Positions 33,078-41,655 of a stretch of 64,000 nt of DNA are shown here, in pieces. Each line of letters begins with the position of its first letter. Positions within the stretch are counted from its first letter, which is position 1. This stretch comes from Anaerolineaceae bacterium UBA3924. Its GTDB lineage: Bacteria; Chloroflexota; Anaerolineae; Anaerolineales; Anaerolineaceae. The DNA is taken from assembly GCA_002385985.1 (NCBI GenBank), contig DGEO01000013.1:24963-88962 (forward strand). Reading direction: 5' to 3'. A program made the translations under genes and the position numbers. Under the pieces are notes generated by a model, which was not told the origin of the DNA, searched no databases, and saw only the letters and a list, made by a program, of their open reading frames with translations.

Positions 33078-33770
33078 TTACTGCCCTTCCACCGGGGCTG
33101 CTGGATCACCGGGGTCATCGAAACACATCCCGGCGGGTACCACATTCGCGGGCGTTTCGGGCTGGAGGATGACCTGGAAAATGCAGGTACCGCGCCGTGT
33201 GGAGGGGTTGTACCGCTGCAGGCAGGTGACCGGCAGGCCGGTGCGTTCTTCGAGCAGCTGGCGGTCCATCTCACACAGTTCCGGGTGGCTGGCGATCACC
33301 CGGGCGAACGGGCAGTTGGCGAAGATGATGCGCGGGCCGGCGGCGTGTACTTCCCAGCGCGCCTGGTAATTCAGGTGGTTGAAGGAAGCCACCAGCCGGT
33401 TGATCCGTGTGGTCAGGCTGCCGCCGCGGGCCGGTCCGGGAAACAGATGCTGCCGGACGGCGGAGCTGAAAGCGGCGGCCACCACCGGATCCTGGATCTC
33501 GCCGGCAGCGCTCAGCAGGGCGTGAACCAGCTGCGGCAGGCTGTCCGGCCGGCTGCGGCTGGCCAGCTGGATAACCAGTTCCGGACGTCCCCGGCGCCGC
33601 TTCCACGGCTCGGGGGTGGTGACCGTCACCAGGCCGTCCTCCTGCAGTTTTTTAACATGGTAGCGGATGTTGGCCGGGGTCAGCTGGAATTTCCGGCTCA
33701 ACTCGGCGACGGTGACCTCTTTCTTATCCCGGATGTAGAGCAAAATGGCTTCGCGGGATGGCAGCTTCAT
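33078..33770 (-). CDS. SufR-like winged-helix regulator with four conserved cysteines
   Basis: A 230-residue regulator. The N-terminal winged helix (VTVAELSRKFQLTPANIRYH, about 19-38) precedes KRRRGRPELV, and the C-terminal domain holds C153, C166, C183 and C196 in the arrangement CX12-C-X16-C-X12-C. SufR, the iron-sulfur-sensing repressor of suf operons, has a comparable four-cysteine C-terminal domain, so this protein may sense iron-sulfur or redox state. It is divergent from nuoB. A TATAAT only seven bases before its ATG implies a nearly leaderless mRNA. Confidence 0.8.
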   Translation of the reverse strand: MKLPSREAILLYIRDKKEVTVAELSRKFQLTPANIRYHVKKLQEDGLVTVTTPEPWKRRRGRPELVIQLASRSRPDSLPQLVHALLSAAGEIQDPVVAAAFSSAVRQHLFPGPARGGSLTTRINRLVASFNHLNYQARWEVHAAGPRIIFANCPFARVIASHPELCEMDRQLLEERTGLPVTCLQRYNPSTRRGTCIFQVILQPETPANVVPAGMCFDDPGDPAAPVEGQ

Positions 33771-33776
33771 GCATTT

Positions 33777-33805
33777 ATTATAGCGTTATTGACGAATAAA
33801 ACAAA
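33777..33805 (-). promoter_or_regulatory. Promoter and candidate operator of the SufR-like gene
   Basis: On the minus strand a -10 TATAAT (33782-33777) and a weak TTTGTT (33805-33800) are 17 bases apart. Between them TTATT (33786-33790) and AATAA (33795-33799) form an inverted repeat around GACG. A regulator bound there would cover its own promoter. Confidence 0.5.
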
Positions 33806-33830
33806 AGAACTTTATCTTTAATCGCTTCGC

Positions 33831-33858
33831 TTGACAGGATTTCCGGGGCGGGTACAAT
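33831..33858 (+). promoter_or_regulatory. Promoter of the nuoB-nuoCD-nuoI operon
   Basis: TTGACA (33831-33836) and TACAAT (33853-33858) are separated by 16 bases. Transcription would start near 33866, about 65 bases before nuoB. GAAAG precedes the start codon. Confidence 0.75.
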
Positions 33859-33930
33859 TAGCAATGAAATATACGAACTCCATTTTTCCAGGGTACACGG
33901 ATCGAATTCGAAAGAAAGCGAGATAAGTGG

Positions 33931-34629
33931 ATGGGCGAAACCCAGTTCAACTCCCCCGGATATGAAGTACCGCCTGAAATGAGCGGGCAGGTCGCTGTCA
34001 CCACCATCGACCGGATATGGAACTGGAGCCGGGCCAATTCCCTCTGGCCGATGATGTTCGGTCTGGCCTGCTGTGCGATCGAGATGGTCATGGCTGCCGC
34101 CAGCCGCTACGACCTGGCGCGTTTTGGGATGGAAGTCATGCGCCCCAGTCCTCGCCAGGCGGATGTGATGATCGTGTCCGGCACGGTTACCAAGAAGATG
34201 GTGCCGCAGATCGTGCGCCTGTACAACCAGATGGCGGAGCCGAAATACGTCATCGCCATGGGCGCCTGTGCGTCCGGCGGAGGGCCGTTCAAGGAAGGCT
34301 ACAACGTGGTCTCGGGCATCGACAAGTTCATCCCGGTGGACGTCTACATCCCTGGCTGCCCGCCCACTCCCCAGGCGCTGCTGCACGGGCTGATGACCCT
34401 GCAGGAAAAGATCAAGACCGAGACGATCAAGGGCACGCCCTGGTACCAGTCCAGGCAGAGCGAGCCGATTCCGGTGCCTGTCCTGGGGCCGGATTTGATG
34501 GACCCGCGCGAATTTGAGCGCATCAAGGCGCTTTCTCAGCCGCAAGCAGAGGCTGCGGCTGAACTGGAACCGCCCGCGGAGCGCGAAGGTGAACCGTCCG
34601 ACGAAAAGCAGGAGGGATCCCGTGGCTGA
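33931..34629 (+). CDS. nuoB: NADH-quinone oxidoreductase subunit B
   Basis: A 232-residue subunit that carries the terminal [4Fe-4S] cluster N2 of complex I, next to the quinone site. Ligands are C47 and C48 ([10 protein letters not shown]), C113 ([10 protein letters not shown]) and C143 (PGCPPTP). The N-terminal 170 residues are standard; a 60-residue acidic C-terminal tail ending EPSDEKQEG is extra. It overlaps the downstream nuoCD gene by 8 bases. No nuoA gene precedes it. Confidence 0.95.
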   Translation: MGETQFNSPGYEVPPEMSGQVAVTTIDRIWNWSRANSLWPMMFGLACCAIEMVMAAASRYDLARFGMEVMRPSPRQADVMIVSGTVTKKMVPQIVRLYNQMAEPKYVIAMGACASGGGPFKEGYNVVSGIDKFIPVDVYIPGCPPTPQALLHGLMTLQEKIKTETIKGTPWYQSRQSEPIPVPVLGPDLMDPREFERIKALSQPQAEAAAELEPPAEREGEPSDEKQEGSRG

Positions 34630-36355
34630 ACAAACCGTCCCTGCCATTCAACTGCCTGACCTGACCGCTGCCTTCCCTGAAGGTGTGACCCGGGATGAGC
34701 GCCCCGGTTATGAGGGCTTTGTCGTCAGCTCGGACAAGCTCACCGAGGTCGCCGTGTACCTGCGGGACCAACTGGGCTTCGACTTCCTCACCTCGGTGAC
34801 CGCGGTTGATTACTATCCGGACAACATGATGGAGGTGGTTTACCACTTCTTCAAAACCGTTGGCGGCCCGATCCTGCCCCTGCACGTGCAGGTTCCCAGA
34901 GATAATCCGGTGGTCCCGTCCCTCACGCCGCTGTTCCCGGGAGCGGAGCTGCAGGAGCGTGAAGCCTACGACCTGATGGGCATCCAGTTCAGCGGGCACC
35001 CGGACCCGCGGCGCATCCTGCTGTGGGAGGGTTTCGCCGGCCATCCGCTGCGCAAGGACTGGAAGGAACCTTACTTCGAAGAAGAGTTCAAGCCCTTTAA
35101 AAGCCGCTGGCCGGAAGGGCAGGTCAAGCGTGCGGAGGACCAAAACCCATACGGCAAGAACGTCCAGTACCCCGAAGGGTTTGATCCCAACACCTGGATG
35201 CCAGATACGGATGAAGCGCTGTACCGCAGCCTGAAGAAATCGGAGTCCGAGCTGCGCACCGACCAGATTATCGTCAACCTAGGTCCGCAGCACCCCTCGA
35301 CGCACGGCGTGTTCCGCATGGTGGCCCTGCTGGAGGGCGAGACGATTGTGGACCTCAAGCCGGTGATGGGCTACCTGCACCGCAATCACGAAAAAATCGG
35401 GGAGCGCAACACGTACATTCAGAACATGCCCTTCACCGACCGGCTGGATTACGTCACCTCGATGAGCAACAACTTCGGTTACGCGCTGGCGGTGGAGAAA
35501 TTGATGGGGGTTCAGCCGCCTGAGCGGGCGGAGTACCTGCGGGTGATTATGGCCGAGCTCACCCGTGTAATGAACCATCTCTTCGCCATCGGCTTCCTGC
35601 TCAACGACCTGGGCGCGTTCTTCACCCCGGCGCTGTACGCCTTCGAGGAACGGGAGTTGATCCTGGATGTGTTTGAGGAAGTCGCCGGGTCGCGCATGAT
35701 GTGCAACTACTTCCGCTTCGGCGGGGTGGCCCGCGATCTGCCTGAGGGCAGCCTGGACCGGATCAAGGGGCTGGTGCTCGACCGCCTGCCCCGCAAGATC
35801 GATGAGCTGGATGCGTATCTGACCAACAACGAGATCCTGCGCGAGCGCTGTGAGGGCATCGGTGTGCTGACGGCTGAACAGGCGATCGCGCTGTCGGCGA
35901 CCGGGCCGGTTTTGCGAGCTTCCGGCGTGCCCTACGACGTGCGCCGGGCCGACCCGTACTCGATCTACGACCGGTTTGAGTTTGACGTGGCCGTGCGCGA
36001 GCATGGCGATGTATATGACCGCTATCTGGTGCGCCTGGACGAGGCCCGGCAGAGCCTGCGCATCCTCGAGCAGGCCATCCGCGACCTGCCGGATGGACCG
36101 GTTCTGACCGGAAAACAGGCCTGGCAGGTGCGCGTGCCGGCCGGAGAAAGCTACGGCCGCGTCGAGGGGCCAAAAGGCGAGCTGGGCTTCTACATTGTGT
36201 CCAACGGAAAGCCCAATCCATGGCGCTACCATGTGCGAGCCCCTTCTTTTATCAACCTCACTGGTCTGCGGCAGATGACCCTCGGGCACAAGATCGCAGA
36301 TGCCGTGGTGATTTTAGGCTCGATCGACATCGTTCTGGGCGAAGTCGATCGCTAG
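34622..36355 (+). CDS. nuoCD: Fused NADH-quinone oxidoreductase subunits C and D
   Basis: A 577-residue fusion. Residues 1-190 are the 30-kDa subunit C ([38 protein letters not shown]). From about 205 the 49-kDa subunit D begins ([30 protein letters not shown]), which helps form the quinone cavity. The fusion occurs in E. coli and several other lineages. GTG at 34622 with GGAGGGAT upstream overlaps the nuoB stop. The C-terminal DIVLGEVDR matches the conserved end of D subunits. Confidence 0.95.
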   Translation: MAEQTVPAIQLPDLTAAFPEGVTRDERPGYEGFVVSSDKLTEVAVYLRDQLGFDFLTSVTAVDYYPDNMMEVVYHFFKTVGGPILPLHVQVPRDNPVVPSLTPLFPGAELQEREAYDLMGIQFSGHPDPRRILLWEGFAGHPLRKDWKEPYFEEEFKPFKSRWPEGQVKRAEDQNPYGKNVQYPEGFDPNTWMPDTDEALYRSLKKSESELRTDQIIVNLGPQHPSTHGVFRMVALLEGETIVDLKPVMGYLHRNHEKIGERNTYIQNMPFTDRLDYVTSMSNNFGYALAVEKLMGVQPPERAEYLRVIMAELTRVMNHLFAIGFLLNDLGAFFTPALYAFEERELILDVFEEVAGSRMMCNYFRFGGVARDLPEGSLDRIKGLVLDRLPRKIDELDAYLTNNEILRERCEGIGVLTAEQAIALSATGPVLRASGVPYDVRRADPYSIYDRFEFDVAVREHGDVYDRYLVRLDEARQSLRILEQAIRDLPDGPVLTGKQAWQVRVPAGESYGRVEGPKGELGFYIVSNGKPNPWRYHVRAPSFINLTGLRQMTLGHKIADAVVILGSIDIVLGEVDR

Positions 36356-36370
36356 GCGGACGGAGGTGAC

Positions 36371-36979
36371 ATGATGATCGGCAAAGGCATACTGAGAGGA
36401 CTGGGGGTCACGCTCCGACACCTGATCGACACGTTCATCCAGGACATCAAGGGCGGCAGGCGGCGCTACTTTACCCGGGAAGGGGTGGAAAGCCGGCGTT
36501 CGAAGGACGCGGCCGGGATTTTCACCGTGCAGTACCCGGAGGAGCGACTGCCTACTCCGGAGGAGTTCCGTTATCTTCCCTTCCTGGTATATGAGGAAGG
36601 CGAGAACGGTGAAAAGAACTACCGCTGCACGTCCTGCGGCATCTGCGCCAAGGTGTGTCCGCCGCAGTGCATCTGGATCGAGCGCACAACCGATCCGGTT
36701 ACCGGCCGGCCGGTTCCCCAGCCGAAGAATTTTTACATCGATGTGGACATCTGCATGAACTGCGGCTTCTGCGCGGAGTACTGCCCGTTCGATGCCATCA
36801 AGATGGATCACGATTTCGAGATCGCCTCTCTTGACCGAATGAAGGATCACATCTATGATATGGAACGACTGGGGCGGCCGGTGAGCTATTACGCTGAGAT
36901 CCGGCCGACGAATTACCAGCGTGAAGAAGCAGCCCGGGCTGAAAAAGAGAAAGCCAAAAGCGCGAAAGCGGCTTCCTGA
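36371..36979 (+). CDS. nuoI: NuoI-like ferredoxin subunit of complex I
   Basis: A 202-residue protein with two [4Fe-4S] motifs: C86, C89, C92, C96 (CTSCGICAKVC) and C128, C131, C134, C138 (CMNCGFCAEYC). The N-terminal GLGVTLRHLIDTFIQ matches the membrane-facing helix of NuoI, which lies between D and the quinone-site subunits. The C-terminal 30 residues are lysine- and alanine-rich. GGAGGTGAC precedes the ATG. nuoH, normally between D and I, is missing here. Confidence 0.92.
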   Translation: MMIGKGILRGLGVTLRHLIDTFIQDIKGGRRRYFTREGVESRRSKDAAGIFTVQYPEERLPTPEEFRYLPFLVYEEGENGEKNYRCTSCGICAKVCPPQCIWIERTTDPVTGRPVPQPKNFYIDVDICMNCGFCAEYCPFDAIKMDHDFEIASLDRMKDHIYDMERLGRPVSYYAEIRPTNYQREEAARAEKEKAKSAKAAS

Positions 36980-37063
36980 ACAGTAGAACGACGCTAACAG
37001 GGGCTGCGGTGAAAGACGCAGCAGCCCGGCACATGATAACGGGTAGAAAGGTGCAGGTTACTC

Positions 37064-37384
37064 ATGTATAACCCGGACACAGAAATGATCTTTCCCCTGC
37101 GGGTCGCGCCTGCTCTGCGCTCGCAGCGCAATGCCGAATGGCAGGCACTGGTCGACCGGATTTCTTCGCCGGACGCCGACCGGCTGGACCAGATGGCGTT
37201 TGTGCTGATGATGGTGCGCATGAACAACTGCCTGACCTGCAATGCTGATTCGTTCCGCGCCATGCGCGGCTGCACCCAGTGCGCCCGGCAGTCGGTACGC
37301 CGCTTCCGCGGCGAGGACCGGGATTTGATCGCGCAGTTTGAACAGTCGCGCGCGGATGTGGAAAAACACCTGAACAAGGCCTGA
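37064..37384 (+). CDS. Small CxxC-pair protein of unknown function
   Basis: I do not recognise this 106-residue protein. Two CxxC motifs (C56/C59 and C70/C73, in NNCLTCN and RGCTQCA) with 10 residues between them suggest a zinc or iron-sulfur site. N-terminal and C-terminal parts are helical and charged, with no membrane segment or signal. A hydrophobic helix LDQMAFVLMMVRMNN precedes the motif. It sits between nuoI and mrp on the same strand, 50 bases before mrp, so a role in cluster assembly or carrying is plausible. Confidence 0.65.
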   Translation: MYNPDTEMIFPLRVAPALRSQRNAEWQALVDRISSPDADRLDQMAFVLMMVRMNNCLTCNADSFRAMRGCTQCARQSVRRFRGEDRDLIAQFEQSRADVEKHLNKA

Positions 37385-37433
37385 TTTGCTACCGCCTGGC
37401 CATCACCCGGCCAGGATAAAGGAAAGATAACGA

Positions 37434-38516
37434 ATGACACAAGCACCCATCACCGAGCAAGCCGTACTGGCTGCTTTGAGCAAGGTCCAGGAACCAGAGC
37501 TGCATCGCGATCTGGTCAGCCTGAATATGGTTTCAGATATTAAAATCGACGGCGGGAAGGTGTCCTTCACCGTTACCCTGACCACGCCTGCCTGTCCCCT
37601 GAAGGGCAAGATTGAAAGCGAAGCCCGCCAGGCTGTGCTGGCCATTCCGGGGGTGAGCGAGGTGGACGTGAATCTGGATGCCAATGTGGTCTCGGACGGA
37701 AAAATGCGCGGGCTGCTGCAGCTGCCGGTCCGGAACGCGGTGGCTGTCGCCTCCGGCAAAGGAGGTGTGGGCAAGTCGACAGTCGCGGTCAACCTGGCGG
37801 TGGCGCTGGCGGACAGCGGCGCGAGAGTCGGCCTGCTGGACGCGGATATCTACGGGCCGAACATCCCCACCATGATGGGGGTGCAGCGCCTGCCGCCCTT
37901 CAAGGACGGCAAGCTAATACCGGCGGAAGCCTACGGGGTGAAGCTGATGTCCATCGGCTTCCTGGTGCCGCCAGGCCAGGCGCTGATCTGGCGCGGGCCG
38001 ATGCTGCACTCCGCCATCCGCCAGTTCCTGGCCGATGTTGAGTGGGGCGAGCTGGATTATCTTGTCATCGACCTGCCTCCCGGCACCGGCGATGCGCAGC
38101 TCAGCCTGGCCCAGTCGATGCCGCTCAGCGGCGGTGTGATCGTCACCCTGCCTCAGCAGGTCTCGCTGGATGACGCCAGCCGGGGCGTGCAGATGTTCCA
38201 GCAGCTGCAGGTGCCCATTCTGGGTGTGGTTGAGAATATGAGCTACCTGGAACTGCCGGACGGCCAGCGGATGGACGTGTTCGGCACGGGCGGAGGTCAG
38301 AAGCTGGCTGCTCATTACCATGTGCCCTTCCTGGGCGGCATCCCCATGGACCCGGCAGTACGCGTGGGCGGGGATGAGGGCGCTCCGATCGTCAAGACAC
38401 TGCCCGATTCAGCGGCAGCCAGGGCGATGCGCTCGGTGGCGGAACAGATCGCTGCCCGCCTGAGCGTGGAGGCAGTTAAGAGTAAAGGCGCTGTACCTAT
38501 TCGCATGGTAGAATAG
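37434..38516 (+). CDS. mrp: Mrp/NBP35-family iron-sulfur carrier ATPase
   Basis: A 360-residue protein. An N-terminal MIP18/DUF59 domain (about 1-90, with [12 protein letters not shown]) is followed by a deviant Walker A ATPase: KGGVGKST at 109-116, [11 protein letters not shown] and [14 protein letters not shown]. The family carries iron-sulfur clusters to targets, and some members (ApbC/Ind1) serve complex I. The CxxC found in several family members in the ENMSY region is missing ([12 protein letters not shown]). It follows the complex I genes, which supports a linked function. Confidence 0.93.
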   Translation: MTQAPITEQAVLAALSKVQEPELHRDLVSLNMVSDIKIDGGKVSFTVTLTTPACPLKGKIESEARQAVLAIPGVSEVDVNLDANVVSDGKMRGLLQLPVRNAVAVASGKGGVGKSTVAVNLAVALADSGARVGLLDADIYGPNIPTMMGVQRLPPFKDGKLIPAEAYGVKLMSIGFLVPPGQALIWRGPMLHSAIRQFLADVEWGELDYLVIDLPPGTGDAQLSLAQSMPLSGGVIVTLPQQVSLDDASRGVQMFQQLQVPILGVVENMSYLELPDGQRMDVFGTGGGQKLAAHYHVPFLGGIPMDPAVRVGGDEGAPIVKTLPDSAAARAMRSVAEQIAARLSVEAVKSKGAVPIRMVE

Positions 38517-38521
38517 GCCAT

Positions 38522-39547
38522 ATGGATTCAGTTACTGAAAATCTAGTCGTCGGCGTTCGCTTCTCAAAGGTAGGAAAAATCTACCACTTTGACGCATCGA
38601 CACTGCCTGAAGTGAAGGTCGGCGACTCAGTTGTTGTGGAGACCAGCCGGGGCTGGCAGCTGGGTCAGGTGGCCCAGCTGATCAGCGGCCCTCCGAAAAC
38701 GGAGGAAGGTCCGCTGAAGCCGGTCGACCGGCTGGCGACTCCGCGGGACTTGCTGATCCGCCAGTCCTGGTATGAGAAAGAGGTGGAGGTCGTTTCCGCC
38801 TGCCAGCAGCGGGTGCGCGAGCTGCGCCTGCAGGGCGTGAAGGTGGTCGCCGCGGAATACAGCTTCGACGGCTCCCGCCTGACCATCATGTTCAGCAGCG
38901 AGTCCGAAGATAAGGTGGATCTGAAGAGCCTGCGCCAGGACATGCAGCGGGCCTATGCGCCCAGCCAGGTGGAACTGCGGCAGATCGGTCCGCGGGATGT
39001 GGCCAAGCTGCTGGGCGGCATGGGCGCCTGCGGTCTGGAGACGCGCTGCTGCTCGCAGTTCCTCACGGATTTCAGCTCCATCTCCATTCGAATGGCGAAG
39101 GAGCAGGGGATCTCACTGACACCATCGGAAATCACCGGCATGTGCGGCCGGCTGCGCTGCTGCCTGATCTACGAGTACGAGGTGTACTGTGAGTACCGCA
39201 AGCAGCTGCCCAAGCGCAACAAGCGGGTGATCACGCCGGACGGCGAAGGCAAGGTCATCTCGCAGATTCCGCTGCAGCTATCCGTGATGGTAGATGTGGT
39301 CAACCTGGGGCAGCGCATGTATTCCAAAGATGACATCCGCCTGATTGATGAGGAGGGGGGTATCCCGACCCCGCCGCCCAGAGCGGAAGCGGAACAGAAA
39401 CCTCCGCAGGCGAATGCAGATACCAACGGCCAGAATGGCGATGCGGGCGAGCCCAAACCCGGCAAGGAAGAACCGGGCGCTGGCCAGGCGCCTGCCAGCA
39501 AACGGCGGCGACGGGGGAGAGGTCGTGGAAAGAAGAAGTCTGAGTGA
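38522..39547 (+). CDS. ricT: PSP1/RicT-family protein
   Basis: A 341-residue protein. The PSP1 domain spans about 8-270. Conserved cysteines are C170, C176, C177, C208, C213 and C214 (GACGLETRCC and GMCGRLRCC), matching B. subtilis RicT (YaaT), a subunit of an iron-sulfur-binding complex that stimulates RNase Y and sporulation or competence. The last 60 residues are acidic and then strongly basic (RRRRGRGRGKKK), a likely RNA-binding tail. It starts 5 bases after mrp, and its end overlaps the next gene by 23 bases. Confidence 0.9.
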   Translation: MDSVTENLVVGVRFSKVGKIYHFDASTLPEVKVGDSVVVETSRGWQLGQVAQLISGPPKTEEGPLKPVDRLATPRDLLIRQSWYEKEVEVVSACQQRVRELRLQGVKVVAAEYSFDGSRLTIMFSSESEDKVDLKSLRQDMQRAYAPSQVELRQIGPRDVAKLLGGMGACGLETRCCSQFLTDFSSISIRMAKEQGISLTPSEITGMCGRLRCCLIYEYEVYCEYRKQLPKRNKRVITPDGEGKVISQIPLQLSVMVDVVNLGQRMYSKDDIRLIDEEGGIPTPPPRAEAEQKPPQANADTNGQNGDAGEPKPGKEEPGAGQAPASKRRRRGRGRGKKKSE

Positions 39548-40727
39548 AATCTGGGAAGAGGCGCAAAACCTCTTCCCTTTTTCGCAGTCCATCCGGCGTG
39601 ACCTGCACCGGCACCCGGAGCTGGGGTATCAGGAAAAGCGAACCGCCGGGATCATCGCGGGGGAGCTGAAACAGCTTGGCTATGAGGTGCGCACCGGGAT
39701 CGCGGAGACCGGCGTTGCTGCGCTCATCGAGGGGAATCTCCCCGGCCGGGTGGTGATGGCGCGGGTGGATTTGGACGCGCTGCCCATTCAGGAAGAGACC
39801 GGGGCAGAATATGCGTCCCAGGTCCCGGGGGTGATGCATGCCTGCGGGCATGATGGGCACGTGGCGGTAGGGCTGACGGTCGCGCGCATGCTGGCCAGCC
39901 GGCGGGAGGAACTGCACGGCACGGTCAAGCTGGTATTCCAGCCGGCCGAAGAGGGGCTGGGCGGCGCGGAGCGCATGATTGCCGAGGGGGTGCTGGATGA
40001 TCCGGTTCCCGAGGCAGCCTTGGCGCTGCACCTGTGGAACCAGCTTCCAATGGGAAAAGCTGTCATCCGCCCCGGGCCGTTGATGGCGGCCGCCGACATG
40101 TTCACCATTCGCATTCAGGGGCACGGCGGCCACGGCGCGATGCCGGAGAAGACCGCCGACCCGGTGCTGGCCGGTGCGCAGGTGGTGACCGCGCTGCAGT
40201 CTGTGGTGTCACGAAGTATTTCCCCGCTGGAATCGGCGGTGGTCAGTGTGACACAGTTCTCCGCCGGCGATGCGTTCAACGTCATTCCTGATGCTGCCCT
40301 GCTGCGGGGAACCATTCGCACCTATGAGCCGGATGTCCGTGAAAGGGTGCTGGAGAGGGTGCGGTCAGTCGCGGAGCATGTGGCCGCAGGGATGGGCTGC
40401 TCAGCGGAGGTGTTAATTCAGCCGGTGACGCCAGCGGTGATCAATGATCCGCAGGTGGCGAAAGTCACCGCTGCCGCGGCTGCTGCAGCCGTGCCGGATC
40501 TGCGCATCGACGAGACTTACCGGGTCGCTATATCAGAAGACATGGCTTACATGCTGGAGCAGGTTCCCGGCTGTTATTTCATGGTCGGCGCGGCGCCTTC
40601 AGCGGAAGGGACGCCCTACGGGCATCACCATCCAAAGTTTGAGATTGACGAGCGCTCCATAACGGTCGCGGCCGCGATTCTGACCGCCGCTATCCTGGAC
40701 CTGGCTAAATCATCAGATCATTCATAG
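39525..40727 (+). CDS. M20-family amidohydrolase/peptidase
   Basis: A 400-residue M20D-type hydrolase, cutting N-acyl amino acids or small peptides with two bound metals. Landmarks are HRHPELGYQEKRTA, VMARVDLDALP, MHACGHDGHVAVGL, FQPAEEGLGGAERMI and GHGGHGAMPEKTADP. The GTG at 39525 has GGGGGAGAGG upstream and places the conserved start correctly, overlapping ricT. A bacterial homologue of hippurate hydrolase or indole-acetyl-amino-acid hydrolase is the closest family; substrate unknown. It is followed by a promoter for a separate operon. Confidence 0.9.
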   Translation: MERRSLSEIWEEAQNLFPFSQSIRRDLHRHPELGYQEKRTAGIIAGELKQLGYEVRTGIAETGVAALIEGNLPGRVVMARVDLDALPIQEETGAEYASQVPGVMHACGHDGHVAVGLTVARMLASRREELHGTVKLVFQPAEEGLGGAERMIAEGVLDDPVPEAALALHLWNQLPMGKAVIRPGPLMAAADMFTIRIQGHGGHGAMPEKTADPVLAGAQVVTALQSVVSRSISPLESAVVSVTQFSAGDAFNVIPDAALLRGTIRTYEPDVRERVLERVRSVAEHVAAGMGCSAEVLIQPVTPAVINDPQVAKVTAAAAAAAVPDLRIDETYRVAISEDMAYMLEQVPGCYFMVGAAPSAEGTPYGHHHPKFEIDERSITVAAAILTAAILDLAKSSDHS

Positions 40728-40807
40728 GAAAAGCTCAGTTTTCGTCCGGTACGGGCGTGGTCAAAACAGCGAGAAAAGCCGGTTCAGCCTGTATATACAA
40801 GGATGAA

Positions 40808-40888
40808 ATGACCATCTGAAGGGTTACTTTGGTCATGATTGACCTCTGCTGGCCGGTGTGCTATACTTGAATTGTCTGAATGATCAGA
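40808..40888 (+). promoter_or_regulatory. Promoter and two inverted repeats for the GntR-korAB operon
   Basis: TTGACC (40839-40844), 17 bases, and TATACT (40862-40867) form a strong sigma70 promoter. ATGACCA (40808-40814) and TGGTCAT (40830-40836) are a perfect inverted repeat just upstream of the -35. TCTGA (40875-40879) and TCAGA (40884-40888) form a second one downstream of the -10. These are candidate sites for the GntR regulator encoded next. Confidence 0.7.
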
Positions 40889-40916
40889 TTAATGGATGAA
40901 ATTGGAGATCAGCGTC

Positions 40917-41615
40917 ATGCTGCGCGATCGGTCGAAGACCGACCTTTTATCCGAGTTCTTACAATACCTCGCGGCCAAGACCAACGGCGACGACAGATTA
41001 CCGCCATTAAATGTTCTTAGTCAGGAACTCGGAATCAGCATCGCCAGCCTGAGAGAACAACTGGAGGTTGCCCGCGCGCTGGGCCTGGTGGAAGTAAGGC
41101 CGCGCACGGGCATTCGTCGTTTACCCTACAACTTTCGCCCGGCGGTGATGCTCAGCCTGGCCTACGCCCAGAGCGTGGACGAAGACAGCTTCAAGCGGTA
41201 CTCGGACTTCCGCAGCCACATCGAAGCGGCTTACTGGTACGAGGCCGTCAGCCTGCTGACCGCAGAGGACAAGAACAGGCTGCAGGAGCTGATCAACCGG
41301 GCATTGGAGAAAATTCACGGCACGCCGGCCCAGATTCCGCAGCAGGAGCACCGCGAGCTGCATCTGACCATTTACAGCCGGCTGAACAACCCCTTCGTGC
41401 TGGGAGCGCTCGAGGCTTACTGGGCCATGTACGAAGAGGTGGGCCTGCACCGCTACACCGATATGGCCTACCTCGAGCGGATCTGGGCATATCACCAGCA
41501 GATAGTGGATGCAATCCGCACCGGGAATTATAAAGCAGGGTTTGATGCCTTGATCGAGCACATGAACCTGCTGCGCGATCGGGCCAGGCCCATGCTGCGA
41601 CATCACTTTGAATAA
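40917..41615 (+). CDS. GntR-family (FadR-like) transcriptional regulator
   Basis: A 232-residue regulator. The N-terminal winged helix includes LPPLNVLSQELGISIASLREQL and ALGLVEVRPRTGIRRL, and the C-terminal helical FCD domain (about 90-230) contains conserved metal-site histidines in HRELHLTIYSRL and IVDAIRTGNYKAGFDALIEHM. FCD-type regulators usually sense a carboxylic acid. The ATG at 40917 is chosen because GGAGAT lies seven bases upstream; an ATG at 40896 is possible. It is the first gene before korA and likely regulates it. Confidence 0.88.
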   Translation: MLRDRSKTDLLSEFLQYLAAKTNGDDRLPPLNVLSQELGISIASLREQLEVARALGLVEVRPRTGIRRLPYNFRPAVMLSLAYAQSVDEDSFKRYSDFRSHIEAAYWYEAVSLLTAEDKNRLQELINRALEKIHGTPAQIPQQEHRELHLTIYSRLNNPFVLGALEAYWAMYEEVGLHRYTDMAYLERIWAYHQQIVDAIRTGNYKAGFDALIEHMNLLRDRARPMLRHHFE

Positions 41616-41655
41616 TGTGGTCGGGAACACCATAAAGGAGTCATCAGGAGCGATT

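Noticed and set aside
35279..36289. A 336-codon minus-strand frame opposite nuoCD
   Set aside because: It lies entirely within the conserved D subunit, and no promoter or ribosome binding site supports it.
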